64,000 nt of DNA from Herbiconiux daphne. Its GTDB lineage: Bacteria > Actinomycetota > Actinomycetes > Actinomycetales > Microbacteriaceae. A program made the position numbers and the translations under genes. A model generated the notes under the pieces. It ran no database searches and was not told the DNA's origin. It saw only the letters and a program-made list of their open reading frames with translations. This document shows, piece by piece, positions 50,957 to 59,645 of the stretch; within the stretch, counting starts at the first letter, position 1; the number at the start of each line of letters is the position of its first letter. The stretch spans positions 1-64,000 of the forward strand of contig NZ_JANLCJ010000008.1 in the NCBI RefSeq assembly GCF_024979295.1. Reading direction: 5' to 3'.

Positions 50957-51981
50957 ACAATCTTCATGGTCCGACGCCCGTCATCGACGTGCACGCTCAT
51001 CTGCTGCTGCCGTCCCTTCACGACGAAGTCGGACGGCGTGCACCCGAACTGCTCGCGGAGGCAACCGATCTCGAGCGCCGACGCAACGGTAGTGAGAGCC
51101 TGAAGGCATCAGGCGCTATGATCGGAGCCCGCATAGCTCAGCTCACCGACTTGGGCGCACGGATAGAGGCGATGGATGAGCAGACCGTGGATCGGCAGTG
51201 GGTCAGTGTCTCCCCGAATCACTTCTACCCGTGGGCACCAGAGGGCCTCGCCGCATGGGTCGCCGGTGAGACCAATCGGCTCGTGGCCGAGCACGTCGGA
51301 CAAGCTCCTGGGCGACTCACCGGACTGGGCGTGATCCCGCTCCAGCATCCTGAACGCATAGTCGAATTCCTCGATGACGCTGTGCTGGGGCGCGGTTTGG
51401 CGGGGGTGGAGATTTCCTCCTTTGCGGGCGAGATCGAATTGTCCAGCCCCCGTCTCGAGCCGTTCTGGGCACGCGCCGCAGAGCTGGCGTGCATCGTCTT
51501 TCTGCACCCCTTCGGGTGCAGCCTCGACGAGCGGCTGGATCGGTACTACTTGGCGAACACCGTAGGACAGCCCACCGAGAACGCGGTCGCCCTGTCGCAT
51601 CTGATCTTCTCGGGGGTGCTCGACCGTCACCCCGACCTCAAGATCGTCGTCGCACACGGTGGCGGCTATCTGCCCTTTGCGATTGGTCGTTCCGACCATG
51701 CTTGGCGAGTGCGTCCGGAAGCGCACGGATGCGCAAATGCTCCGTCTACCTACCTTCGACGGCTCTGGTTCGACACCGTCGTGCACGACCCGGCGGCCCT
51801 CCGGCATCTCGTCGAGATCGCTGGGGATTCACGAGTTCTCCTTGGCAGCGACTTCCCGTTCGACATGGGCCTGGATGACCCCGTTGCGGACGTGCGCTCG
51901 GCCGGACTGTCTGAGCGAATCACCGCACAGATTCTGGGTCAGAGCGCCGATGCCCTTCTGCACGCGGGGGTTCGGGCATGA
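50953..51981 (+). CDS. amidohydrolase-family enzyme, ACMSD-like decarboxylase/hydratase
   Basis: 342 residues, TIM-barrel metal enzyme of the amidohydrolase_2 group (ACMSD, resorcylate decarboxylase, oxalomesaconate hydratase). Metal ligands: VIDVHAHLLLP (HxH), CIVFLHPFG (His), IVVAHGGGYLPFAIGR (His) and LLGSDFPFDMG (Asp). ATG overlaps the monooxygenase stop. Probably decarboxylates or hydrates a ring-cleavage intermediate. Coupled by 4 bp to the second FAH gene. Confidence 0.88.
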   Translation: MNNLHGPTPVIDVHAHLLLPSLHDEVGRRAPELLAEATDLERRRNGSESLKASGAMIGARIAQLTDLGARIEAMDEQTVDRQWVSVSPNHFYPWAPEGLAAWVAGETNRLVAEHVGQAPGRLTGLGVIPLQHPERIVEFLDDAVLGRGLAGVEISSFAGEIELSSPRLEPFWARAAELACIVFLHPFGCSLDERLDRYYLANTVGQPTENAVALSHLIFSGVLDRHPDLKIVVAHGGGYLPFAIGRSDHAWRVRPEAHGCANAPSTYLRRLWFDTVVHDPAALRHLVEIAGDSRVLLGSDFPFDMGLDDPVADVRSAGLSERITAQILGQSADALLHAGVRA

Positions 51982-52991
51982 AGATCGCGCGGTGGGAGCA
52001 TCCCGGCCCACCATCCCGGGGCCCGGCTGACCTCCACGATCAATCACCACAAATCGGTGAAGGATTTGTCATCGACGAACGTGTCGTGCTGTTCCCCGAC
52101 GCGTTGACGGTCACCGAAGTCCTCGCTCACGGATTGGGATTCGCTCACACGCTGCACGCTCGTGCCGCCGACCTCCCGGGCACGCCCTTGGGGCACGTCC
52201 GCCTCCTCGCGCCATTTGTGCCGGCGTCGATCCGTGACTTCGTTACGTTCGAGGAGCACGTCGAAGGGGTCAGCGCAGCTGTGGACGGGAAAAGCGAGGT
52301 CGTTGCAGAGTGGTATGAGGCGCCGACGTTCTACTTCTCAAATCCGCACATCGTGCTTGGTCCCGGAGAGCCGGTCAGCCCACCCGTCACCGAACGCCTG
52401 GACTTCGAGCTGGAACTCGCTGTGGTCATCGGGGGGGTGCCGGGATCGGACGGCGTGAACCTGTCGGTGGAGAGCGCAGCAGCGCACATCTTCGGCTACA
52501 CGATCATGAACGACTGGTCGGCGCGCGACCTGCAGTCCCGAGAGATGAAAGTGCGACTGGGACCGGCAAAGGGTAAGGACTTCGGTACGTCGCTGGGCCC
52601 CTGGATCGTCACGGCAGATGAACTCGCGCCCTTCGTCGATGATGACGGGTTCCTGGCCCTCCGTGCCGAAGTGAGCGTGAATGGCAGCCACGTCGGCGAC
52701 GATCTCATCTCGAATATGGGCTGGCCGTTTCCCGAACTCGTCGCCTATGCGGCCCGGAATTCCCGTGTTGTTCCGGGAGACGTTCTCGGATCGGGAACGG
52801 TCGGCAACGGGGGATGCCTGGGCGAGCTGTGGGGGAGAGCCGGTGAACTTGTACCTGCGCCGCTGCGCGAGGGTGACGAAGTGCGGATGAGCATCGAGGC
52901 GATCGGCGAACTCGTCGCGTCGGTCGGTCGGGCGGTCCCGCCGCCGCCTGTCCCGCCGGCGCGTCGACGTCCGCGGGCTCGGCATCGCTGA
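51978..52991 (+). CDS. fumarylacetoacetate hydrolase-family enzyme (second copy)
   Basis: 337 residues. FAH fold: PTFYFSNPHIVLGPGEPVSPP, LDFELELAVVIGGVPG, FGYTIMNDWSARDLQSREMKVRLGPAKGKDFGTSLGPWIVTADELAPFVDDDG, and PGDVLGSGTVGNGGCLGELWGR. It is the fumarylacetoacetase-like subtype and differs from the first copy at 47820, so two successive steps are likely. Proline-rich basic tail. Last gene of the operon, followed by a strong terminator. Confidence 0.88.
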   Translation: MKIARWEHPGPPSRGPADLHDQSPQIGEGFVIDERVVLFPDALTVTEVLAHGLGFAHTLHARAADLPGTPLGHVRLLAPFVPASIRDFVTFEEHVEGVSAAVDGKSEVVAEWYEAPTFYFSNPHIVLGPGEPVSPPVTERLDFELELAVVIGGVPGSDGVNLSVESAAAHIFGYTIMNDWSARDLQSREMKVRLGPAKGKDFGTSLGPWIVTADELAPFVDDDGFLALRAEVSVNGSHVGDDLISNMGWPFPELVAYAARNSRVVPGDVLGSGTVGNGGCLGELWGRAGELVPAPLREGDEVRMSIEAIGELVASVGRAVPPPPVPPARRRPRARHR

Positions 52992-53097
52992 GTAGAGTCC
53001 TGGCGACACGAGCTAAGGGCTCGGCAGTTCTGTGGGACTCTGCGTGCGCGACACGCCTCCTGTAGTCGTCTGGCTCCAGCCCGGGCCAGACATGGCG

Positions 53098-53133
53098 CAG
53101 CAGCCGCCGGGCGAAAACGCCCGACGGCTGCTG
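53098..53133. terminator. bidirectional terminator between aromatic cluster and GH3 gene
   Basis: CAGCAGCCG-CC-GGGCG-AAAA-CGCCC-GA-CGGCTGCTG: 9-bp and 5-bp stems with a tetraloop, between the convergent FAH and GH3 genes (19 bp before the GH3 stop). Confidence 0.8.
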
Positions 53134-53152
53134 GACCGTGGTGTCGGTTCGT

Positions 53153-55306
53153 TTATGCCGAACGTCGACGGCGGCGGATCACCAGGGCCGCGCCTGCTCC
53201 TAGCAGAATTACTGCTGCGAGGATCGTGCCGGTGATTTCAGCACCCGTTGCGGCGAGGGTGCCATCGCCCGCCACCGGTGATTCATCGCGGCCCGGCTTC
53301 GGGAGCGGGGTGGGCTCGGGGTTCGTTACCGGCGCCGCCGCGTAGCGCAGACCGAAGCCGTATTCGAACAGCGGATTTGCGGTGTCGTTCGGCACATCGG
53401 CGTATTGCGCTTCTACTTCCTCCATGGTCGACGGAAGTTCGAACGGCAGCACGCCTTCTGGTTCCGCGGCGCCGATGATGACGTTGAGAAGAGCCTCGTC
53501 AGAGACCCCGTAGGCGCCCAGCACGGCATCCGAGCTGTCGAGCACCTTGTCGAGGATCAGAGGCCGGGACAGCTGGGGCACGGCGATCGTCGTGACACCT
53601 GCTGCGTGCGCCTGAGCGAGAGCCGTGGCGTCCTCCTCACTGCCCGTGATGGTGAGGTCGGTGAGGTCGGCTCCGCCTCGGGGATCGGTCAAGCGCACGA
53701 TGGCGACGTCCGCCTGGGTCACGTCGGTAACCGGGGTGAGCCCGGCAGCGAGAGCCGCTTCGTCGGTCACGCCGTACAAGAACACCTTCGTGCCCGCACC
53801 AGCCTTCAACGGCAGCACGTTGTTTTCGTTTTCGAGAAGAGTCAGCGACCGTTCCTGAGCTTCGAGCCCGACAGCGCGGAACTCGGCGTTGCCCACGAGC
53901 GCATCGGCGGCGGCCGGGTCGACGTAGGGGTTCTCGAACAGTCCCAGATCGAACTTCTGAGCGAGAACGCGCCCCGCGGCCTCGTCGAGCCGTTCGTTGG
54001 ACAAATACCCTTGCTGGACGGCCTGCACGATGTACTGCGGCTGGTCGCTTCCGCCGAGGATGTCCACGCCGGCATTGATGGCGCTGGCATAGCGCTCGGG
54101 GAGAGTCAGATCTTCGACCCCCCAGGGCATCCCGGCGCCCCACGATCCGAAGAAAGGTGCCGGCGGACGTGTGTCGCGGCAGACCTGAGGGCAGTCGTTC
54201 GCGATTGCCCAGTCGGAGGTGATCACGCCGTCGAAGCCGTACTGCTCTCGCAGCAGATCCTGCAGGAGGTATTCGTTGTGTCCAGCGCCGACCTGCTCGA
54301 TCTCAGTGCCGTCGACCTCGAGATTCTTGAGGATGGAATAGGTGGGCATGATGCCGGCGGCACCCGCCTCGAACGCCCCCTCGTAGGGCGTGATGTGCTC
54401 AGCGAAGTTATTGCCGGGGAACACGGCGTAACGACCGTAGTAGTAATGGCTGTCGTAGCCGTTCTCCTGTGCCCCGTAACCAACCCAGTGTTTCACCACG
54501 GTAGCGACACTGCTTTCGGTCAGTCCCTGCGTGCCACCCTGGAGGGCCTCGACGTACGCTTTCACGAATGGCTTGACGTCGACTCCGACGGAGCCGAAGG
54601 TGCCGTTGATGCGGGTCCAGCGAGGCTCGGTCGCGATATCGGCCTGCGGAGAGAGCGCCTCACGAATTCCGACTGCAGCATACTCCTGACGAATGATGTC
54701 ACCCATCTGGTAGGTGAGCTCCGGATCTGCGGTCGCGCCCATGCCGATCGCATCCGGGAAGGGAGTGAAATCGCCATTGGACACCGTTTGGCCCTCGGTC
54801 ACGGTGAACCCGGAGCGGGGGTCGGTACTGATCAGGAGTGGGATTCCGAGTGGCTCGGCCTCGGCCAGCTCTTGTAGCGCATTGTGCTCTGTGGCGAGCG
54901 TGGCCGCACCCACGCCGAGGCGGGAGATATAGGTGGTGATGTGACCGTTCTGGAGGAAGCCCGAAAAGGACGCTTTATCGTACGCGCCCTGCCCGGAAAG
55001 GCTCGCGTGCATCAACAGGCCTGCCTTCTGCTCGAGGGTCAGGTGCCCGACGAGATCGGCCGCGCGCTCGTCGGAGGTGAGCCTCCAGTCCTCGTACGGT
55101 GTGAGGTCGCCGCTGCTATCGAGGTCGCGGAACTGCAGCCCGTCGACTGTGAGGATGTCCGCGGTGCGGGTTCCCAATTCGGGCTGATCGGCCGCGTACG
55201 CCGGCGACGCGAATGTCGCAACAGCCGCTAGCGGGGCGAGCACCGCTCCGGCCACTGCAAGGCCCACCCTCCTCGGCTTGGGTTGACGTGGCGTGGTCGA
55301 AATCAT
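53153..55306 (-). CDS. secreted, sortase-anchored GH3 glycosidase
   Basis: 717 residues. Signal peptide with basic start, hydrophobic core and ASPAYA cleavage (about residue 38). GH3 N-terminal barrel: DLVGHLTLEQKAGLLMHASL, LLISTDPRSGFT, TVVKHWVGYG (acid/base-proximal KHW), and GVITSDWAIANDC with the nucleophile Asp of SDW. The C-terminal domain runs from about residue 430 to 600. Tail: LAATGAE motif, hydrophobic segment and RRRRR, the LAxTG class used by class E sortases, so covalently wall-bound. GAAGGAG 6 bp before ATG 55306. Divergent from a ROK regulator; hydrolyses an extracellular beta-glycoside or similar. Confidence 0.92.
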   Translation of the reverse strand: MISTTPRQPKPRRVGLAVAGAVLAPLAAVATFASPAYAADQPELGTRTADILTVDGLQFRDLDSSGDLTPYEDWRLTSDERAADLVGHLTLEQKAGLLMHASLSGQGAYDKASFSGFLQNGHITTYISRLGVGAATLATEHNALQELAEAEPLGIPLLISTDPRSGFTVTEGQTVSNGDFTPFPDAIGMGATADPELTYQMGDIIRQEYAAVGIREALSPQADIATEPRWTRINGTFGSVGVDVKPFVKAYVEALQGGTQGLTESSVATVVKHWVGYGAQENGYDSHYYYGRYAVFPGNNFAEHITPYEGAFEAGAAGIMPTYSILKNLEVDGTEIEQVGAGHNEYLLQDLLREQYGFDGVITSDWAIANDCPQVCRDTRPPAPFFGSWGAGMPWGVEDLTLPERYASAINAGVDILGGSDQPQYIVQAVQQGYLSNERLDEAAGRVLAQKFDLGLFENPYVDPAAADALVGNAEFRAVGLEAQERSLTLLENENNVLPLKAGAGTKVFLYGVTDEAALAAGLTPVTDVTQADVAIVRLTDPRGGADLTDLTITGSEEDATALAQAHAAGVTTIAVPQLSRPLILDKVLDSSDAVLGAYGVSDEALLNVIIGAAEPEGVLPFELPSTMEEVEAQYADVPNDTANPLFEYGFGLRYAAAPVTNPEPTPLPKPGRDESPVAGDGTLAATGAEITGTILAAVILLGAGAALVIRRRRRSA

Positions 55307-55327
55307 GCTTACTCCTTCGTGAGCGTT

Positions 55328-55445
55328 TGTCTGGTCCAGACAGTGACCGACTTTCAGCTTATTCCGAGGCAAGTATGCGCTGTCAAGTCCATTTGCAAGA
55401 CTCTGAGGAGGTGATTAAGCCTGACATCGGATTTTAAGTCCAGAC
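55328..55445. promoter_or_regulatory. candidate ROK-regulator operators
   Basis: TGTCTGG-T-CCAGACA (55328-55342) is a perfect 15-bp palindrome 22 bp upstream of the GH3 start. GTCCAGAC, its half plus centre, recurs at 55438-55445 nearer the ROK gene. This two-site layout in a divergent region fits a regulator binding both promoters. Confidence 0.6.
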
Positions 55446-55522
55446 GGTGGTCGCTGTGCGCACGTGTACCCTGAATTCGATGTCGCCGTCACGGATCGTC
55501 GACAAAGAAGGGTCGCGAACAC

Positions 55523-56797
55523 ATGACGGAGACGGCCTCGTTCGATCCTGTTGAATTCGATCCGCGCTACTACGCCCGCGCCCGCCTTTCGGCGAAACAG
55601 CGCGTCGCAGGGTTCATCCGCACAAGCACGAGCATCACGCGTAGTGAACTTGCGTCTGCTACCGGCCTGTCGAAATCGGCGACCGCGCAACTCGTGGCTG
55701 AACTCCTCGAGGACGGTCTGGTCGCCGAAGTCGGCGACTCCGCCGAAGCCCACCGAGGTACTCGGCGGTCAGCCGTGCTGCGGGCGACGTTGCCCGACGT
55801 CATCGTTGCCGGAGTTCACTTTCGGCACGATTCCGTTGCAGCCGGGATCGCCGACATGAACGGAGATCTCATTGCAACTTCCTTGTTCCACTCTGATCTC
55901 CAATCGTCTCCAGAGCTGGCGCTCGAACGCGTTGCCGAGCTAGTGCAGGAGCTTGTCCGTACGAGCGCCCCCTTGGATACCCCGCTGGGAGCAGTCGTCA
56001 TGGCGCTGCCTGGGCCTATTGATGCGACCACCGGCATCGTTCGCTCGCCCAGCGTTCTCTCGGCCTGGTCGGGGGTCGACTCCGCGGGCCTGCTGGCCAC
56101 CCGCTTGGGCCTGCCCGTGCATGTCGGTAACGACGCGGATCTCGGGGCGTGGGCCGAGCTGGTGCGCGGTTCCGGTCGTGATTTTCGGCACGCCATCTAC
56201 CTCGAAGCGTCGCGGGGCATCGGGGCCGGCCTCATCCTCGACGGCCGCGTGTACAGCGGGGCACTGGGAATAGCTGGCGAGATCGGGCACGTTCAAATCG
56301 ACGCCAACGGTCCGCTGTGCCGATGCGGGCAGAATGGATGCGTCGAGATGGTCGTCTCGAGTGGTCCGCTCCTCGATCGCCTGCGGCGGGTCCACGATGC
56401 TGACTCGCGCCGGCCCCTGTCGTCTTTCACCGACGAGGTCAGCGCGCGCATCCTGCGCGAGGCGGGCCACACGCTCGGAAAGGTCGTCGCAGAAACCTGC
56501 AATGTGCTCAATCCGCAGGCTGTGGTCGTTGGGGGCGAGCTCGGCGAGGCGCATCCCTCCTATCTCGACGGCATGCGAGAGGCGCTGCGTCGCTTCGCCC
56601 AGCCGGTCATCGCCCGAGGCCTCGTCGTGGTGCCCGGTCAGTTCGGCGCGAATGCCACGCTGATGGGGTGCTTCGTGCGCGCCACCCATTCCGTTTTTGC
56701 GCGTGAGATGAGACTCGAGTCGGAGGGCCATTCTCTGCCCCGCCGCAACGATGGGCTCATCAACCTGGTGCCGCCATTGCGGCTGCCTTCGTCCTAG
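55523..56797 (+). CDS. ROK family transcriptional regulator
   Basis: 424 residues. N-terminal MarR-like HTH (AGFIRTSTSITRSELASATGLSKSATAQLVAELLEDGLVAEVGDS, about 28-75), then a ROK domain: VMALPGPIDATTGIVRSPS, VGNDADLGAWAELVRG, AIYLEASRGIGAGLILDGRVYSGALGIAGEIGHVQIDANGPLCRCGQNGCVEM with the zinc-binding CRCGQNGC motif. XylR/NagC-type sugar-responsive repressor. Divergent from the GH3 gene, which it likely controls. Confidence 0.9.
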   Translation: MTETASFDPVEFDPRYYARARLSAKQRVAGFIRTSTSITRSELASATGLSKSATAQLVAELLEDGLVAEVGDSAEAHRGTRRSAVLRATLPDVIVAGVHFRHDSVAAGIADMNGDLIATSLFHSDLQSSPELALERVAELVQELVRTSAPLDTPLGAVVMALPGPIDATTGIVRSPSVLSAWSGVDSAGLLATRLGLPVHVGNDADLGAWAELVRGSGRDFRHAIYLEASRGIGAGLILDGRVYSGALGIAGEIGHVQIDANGPLCRCGQNGCVEMVVSSGPLLDRLRRVHDADSRRPLSSFTDEVSARILREAGHTLGKVVAETCNVLNPQAVVVGGELGEAHPSYLDGMREALRRFAQPVIARGLVVVPGQFGANATLMGCFVRATHSVFAREMRLESEGHSLPRRNDGLINLVPPLRLPSS

Positions 56798-57443
56798 GTC
56801 GCGAGCCTCGTGGCCCAGCAGGACCCCCTCTGCCGATCTCGATGATTGCGATGCCCGCCTCGATGTTCTCTGGTGCGCTGAACACCCGAAGGAGGCGTCG
56901 ACAGCCCTCCCAGTCCGCCGCACCGTTTTCGAGAAACGGAAGGACGGGGGTGGCGAAGAGTTGACGGAATGAGGTGAACGCGGACATCTGGATCTCCATT
57001 GACCTATCAGGTGAAAGACCGGGTTCGTGGGTCTCATCCTGATGCTTGGCATCGCGGGGCCGATCGACGCCTCTTACGCCGATGAGCTGGTTTCTACCTA
57101 ATGGATGGCGACCCGGGCCTGCTTGACGCCTACAAGGCCGATCCATTTGTTCTGATCGAACGCTGGGAGGCCGACTTCTCCGATGGCTCGGTACGGACAA
57201 CAGCGTCGAGACCACGAACTGGCTGCACTTCACCGACGCCGATCGGGCCGCTGTCATTCCAGCGGGAATAAGCCACGAAGCTCTCGCACTGGCTCGGGCG
57301 GGACTATCCGCCAGTCGCGCTCCGAAGAGGGTGGCTGGCGAAGGCCCAGCTGGCTCGCCGGCGCACCTGACTGCAGCGGGGGACATACGAATTGAGCCGT
57401 AGTGTCCGCTACCGTGTTTATGACAACGACGTCAGGATTACTC
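56798..57443. other. interval with gene remnants only
   Basis: No intact gene. Minus-strand 56830-56999 translates MEIQMSAFTSFRQLFATPVLPFLENGAADWEGCRRLLRVFSAPENIEAG, a protein-like start that then runs into the antisense of the ROK end. Plus-strand fragments DGDPGLLDAYKADPFVLIERW (about 57104-57170) and LHFTDADRAAVIPAGISHEALALARAG (about 57220-57300) are protein-like too but broken. I cannot assign any to a family. Confidence 0.4.
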
Positions 57444-57728
57444 ATGCTCTTGATTACCGGCTCCGCTAGTCCCCTGCCCGACGCGCGCGACAAGCTGATT
57501 GCCGCAGCGATTGCGGTCAGCGAGAGCACCCAGCAGGACGACGGCTGTATCAGTTACACGTTCGCCGCCGCCCTCGACGGGGAGGAGATCATCAGTGTCG
57601 AGTTGTGGCGCGACCGTGCGGCGCTTGCTGCCCACATGAACCATGACCATACGCGGCAGTTCCTCGCGGACCTGGAGGGAGTTCTTGTCGAGGTCCCCGT
57701 CATGCACGAGACCGAGCTCGAGGTGTGA
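57444..57728 (+). CDS. ABM-family (YgiN-like) monooxygenase
   Basis: 94 residues of antibiotic-biosynthesis-monooxygenase fold (ferredoxin-like): DKLIAAAIAVSESTQQDDGCISYTFAAALDGEEIISVELWRDRAALAAHMNHDHTRQFLADLEGVLVEVPVMHETEL. The H-x-x-H near 60-70 and W in VELWRD are family features. Small quinol/heme-independent oxygenases of this type handle quinones or polyketide-like substrates. ATG 57444 chosen; 57402 and 57420 are alternative starts. Confidence 0.75.
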   Translation: MLLITGSASPLPDARDKLIAAAIAVSESTQQDDGCISYTFAAALDGEEIISVELWRDRAALAAHMNHDHTRQFLADLEGVLVEVPVMHETELEV

Positions 57729-57738
57729 GGCTCGTGCT

Positions 57739-57821
57739 GCGATGCAGTCGGCATCGCATCGGGCTCGTTTGCCGTGTTGGCGCTCGGCGCATTCATCCTG
57801 GTGCGTCGCCGCCGGGTCTGA
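57739..57821 (+). pseudogene. orphan cell-wall anchor tail
   Basis: The stretch translates DAVGIASGSFAVLALGAFILVRRRRV before a stop, i.e. a hydrophobic segment and Arg cluster like the end of a sortase substrate, with no body upstream in the same frame. Probably the last part of a lost surface protein. Nothing else in 57729-57877. Confidence 0.45.
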
Positions 57822-57877
57822 CAACACCGAGGTGTGTCCCGGTCGCGATGTCGTACAGGGGCCAGCTATAAGCGTTT

Positions 57878-58627
57878 CTAGGCTTGGCTGGTGGGGAGGA
57901 TGAACAGGTTGGCGAGGTTGACGTGCTCGGGTGCCTGGAGCGCGAACACGACAGCCTCACCGAGCTCGGACGGTTGTACCATCTTTACGTCTGCCCCGGC
58001 CTCTCGGATGGTTGCTTTCAGCTCTTCATTGCTGGTGCCCTCGAGTAGTTCGGTGCTGACCTGTCCGGGGTCGATGGTGGTGACGCGGATGTTGTGCTTG
58101 CCACCGACCTCCATGCGCAGACCCTCGGACAGGGCGCTGACGGCGAACTTCGTGGCCGAGTAAACGCTGAAGCCCTGCCCGAAGACGCGGCGGCCGGCGA
58201 TCGAGGAGATGTTGAAGATGTGGCCGGAGTGCTGCTCAATCATGATCGGCAGCACCGCGGCGATACCGTTCAGGACACCCTTGATGTTGATATCGACCAT
58301 CTGGTCCCACTCGTCCGTCTTGAACTCGTCGATGTCGGAAATGGGCATGATGCCGGCGTTGTTAAATAGCACGTCGACACTGCCGAACTCGTCGCGGAGC
58401 GCCTGAGCGGCATCCTTCAGTTCGGCGACGTTGGTGACGTCCGCGACAAACACGCGGGCCGTGCCGCCGTCGGCTTCGATGGAAGCCTTGAGAGTTTCGA
58501 GGCGGTCTTTGCGGCGGGCGACGAGGCCGACTGTGACGCCGGCCTTGGCGAGCTGGCGAGCAGTTCCTTCGCCGATTCCGGAAGAGGCTCCGGTCACAAG
58601 GGCGATCATCCCGTGAAGGTCTGTCAT
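57878..58627 (-). CDS. short-chain dehydrogenase/reductase
   Basis: 249 residues, classical SDR. Cofactor loop TGASSGIGEGTA (NADP-type with Arg/Lys in VARRKDR), NNAGIMP, catalytic Ser in FNISSIAG and Tyr-x-x-x-Lys in YSATKFAV, then VTTIDPGQVSTEL. Cytoplasmic oxidoreductase of unknown substrate. Divergent from TetR with a 141-bp gap that holds a 45-bp palindrome, so TetR-controlled. Confidence 0.93.
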   Translation of the reverse strand: MTDLHGMIALVTGASSGIGEGTARQLAKAGVTVGLVARRKDRLETLKASIEADGGTARVFVADVTNVAELKDAAQALRDEFGSVDVLFNNAGIMPISDIDEFKTDEWDQMVDINIKGVLNGIAAVLPIMIEQHSGHIFNISSIAGRRVFGQGFSVYSATKFAVSALSEGLRMEVGGKHNIRVTTIDPGQVSTELLEGTSNEELKATIREAGADVKMVQPSELGEAVVFALQAPEHVNLANLFILPTSQA

Positions 58628-58706
58628 GTGTGCTTATTCCTTTTTCATAGTGGTGGTTTAGCGGGCAGCGGGGACGTTGTGAAGCGCCACCGCGACAGCA
58701 CCAAAC

Positions 58707-58751
58707 GTAACGCACGGCCCTTGCGTTGTCAACGCAAGGGCCGTGCGTTAC
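58707..58751. promoter_or_regulatory. 45-bp perfect palindrome, operator of the SDR/TetR pair
   Basis: 22-bp arms around a single central T, running from 58707 to 58751. Each arm itself holds an AACGCA-N7-TGCGTT inverted repeat, so the site is two adjacent operator copies in mirror image. It ends 17 bp before the TetR start and lies 80 bp upstream of the SDR start, covering where both promoters would be. Confidence 0.85.
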
Positions 58752-58768
58752 TGCGCTAGAATGATGCT

Positions 58769-59437
58769 ATGAGCGATGGGCGTCAGTTTCAGCGTGCGTA
58801 CTCGGCACACGCCAAAGCTCAGCGCGCCGCCGATCTGCTCGATGCTGCTCGTCGATTAGGGAGCAGAGACGGGGTGCGCTCCTTGACTCTGACTGCGATC
58901 GCGCACGAAGCAGGGGTCCATGTATCTGCGGTGCGTCGCTACTACGCCTCTCGTGAAGAGATCTTGATCCTTCTCACCACTGAGGGGTATCAGGGCTGGA
59001 GTGACGAGGTGATCCATCGCCTGCAGGGCCACCTTGTGAAATCGGCAGAATTGGTCGAAGTGCTGGTCTCCACGCTTGAAAACCATCCACTGTTCTGCGA
59101 CCTGCTCACTCATTCCACCCTCAGCCTGGAACACGAGGTCAGCTTCGAGGCTGTCCGAGGGTTTAAGAAGAGCGCACATCGAAACATCCTCGACCTCACT
59201 GAAGCGATCGTTGACGCAACTGACATGAACTCACTATCTGCCGGACTGGTGATCAGCGCTACCGTTGCTCTGGCGGCGACGTTCTGGCAGGCGGGGCATC
59301 CCTCGGTACACGTCATCCGCCTCTACCAGGAGGAGCCGAACTTGGCTCACATCGGTGTCGATTTTCGTTCCGCGCTCTCCACACAACTCACCGCGCTCAT
59401 CGCCGGCCTCGCTTGCCGGACCTCCGATTTCAGCTGA
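58769..59437 (+). CDS. TetR family regulator of the SDR gene
   Basis: 222 residues. HTH at about 18-65 (AADLLDAARRLGSRDGVRSLTLTAIAHEAGVHVSAVRRYYASREEILILL), then helical ligand domain. Divergent from the SDR gene; the 45-bp palindrome directly upstream is its expected binding site, giving autoregulation as well. Confidence 0.9.
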   Translation: MSDGRQFQRAYSAHAKAQRAADLLDAARRLGSRDGVRSLTLTAIAHEAGVHVSAVRRYYASREEILILLTTEGYQGWSDEVIHRLQGHLVKSAELVEVLVSTLENHPLFCDLLTHSTLSLEHEVSFEAVRGFKKSAHRNILDLTEAIVDATDMNSLSAGLVISATVALAATFWQAGHPSVHVIRLYQEEPNLAHIGVDFRSALSTQLTALIAGLACRTSDFS

Positions 59438-59645
59438 GCGCGAGCGGATGCTTCTCCCGTGACCTACGCCTTATCCTGATGAGATCGGTGATACACCATC
59501 GGCGCCCGCGCGGGCCTGTTGCTGCCGAGTCAAGTCCCGGGTATGGATGAATTCTCCGCACGCCGTGGCACGATCATCAGGGCGGCGGCAGCCTGCACGA
59601 ATTCGCAGTGGCAATGTTCGCGCGAACGTGGCGGTGAGCGCGACC

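Noticed and set aside
53405..54877. 490-codon plus-strand frame
   Set aside because: Antisense to the GH3 gene, which has signal peptide, catalytic motifs and anchor; the plus frame has none.
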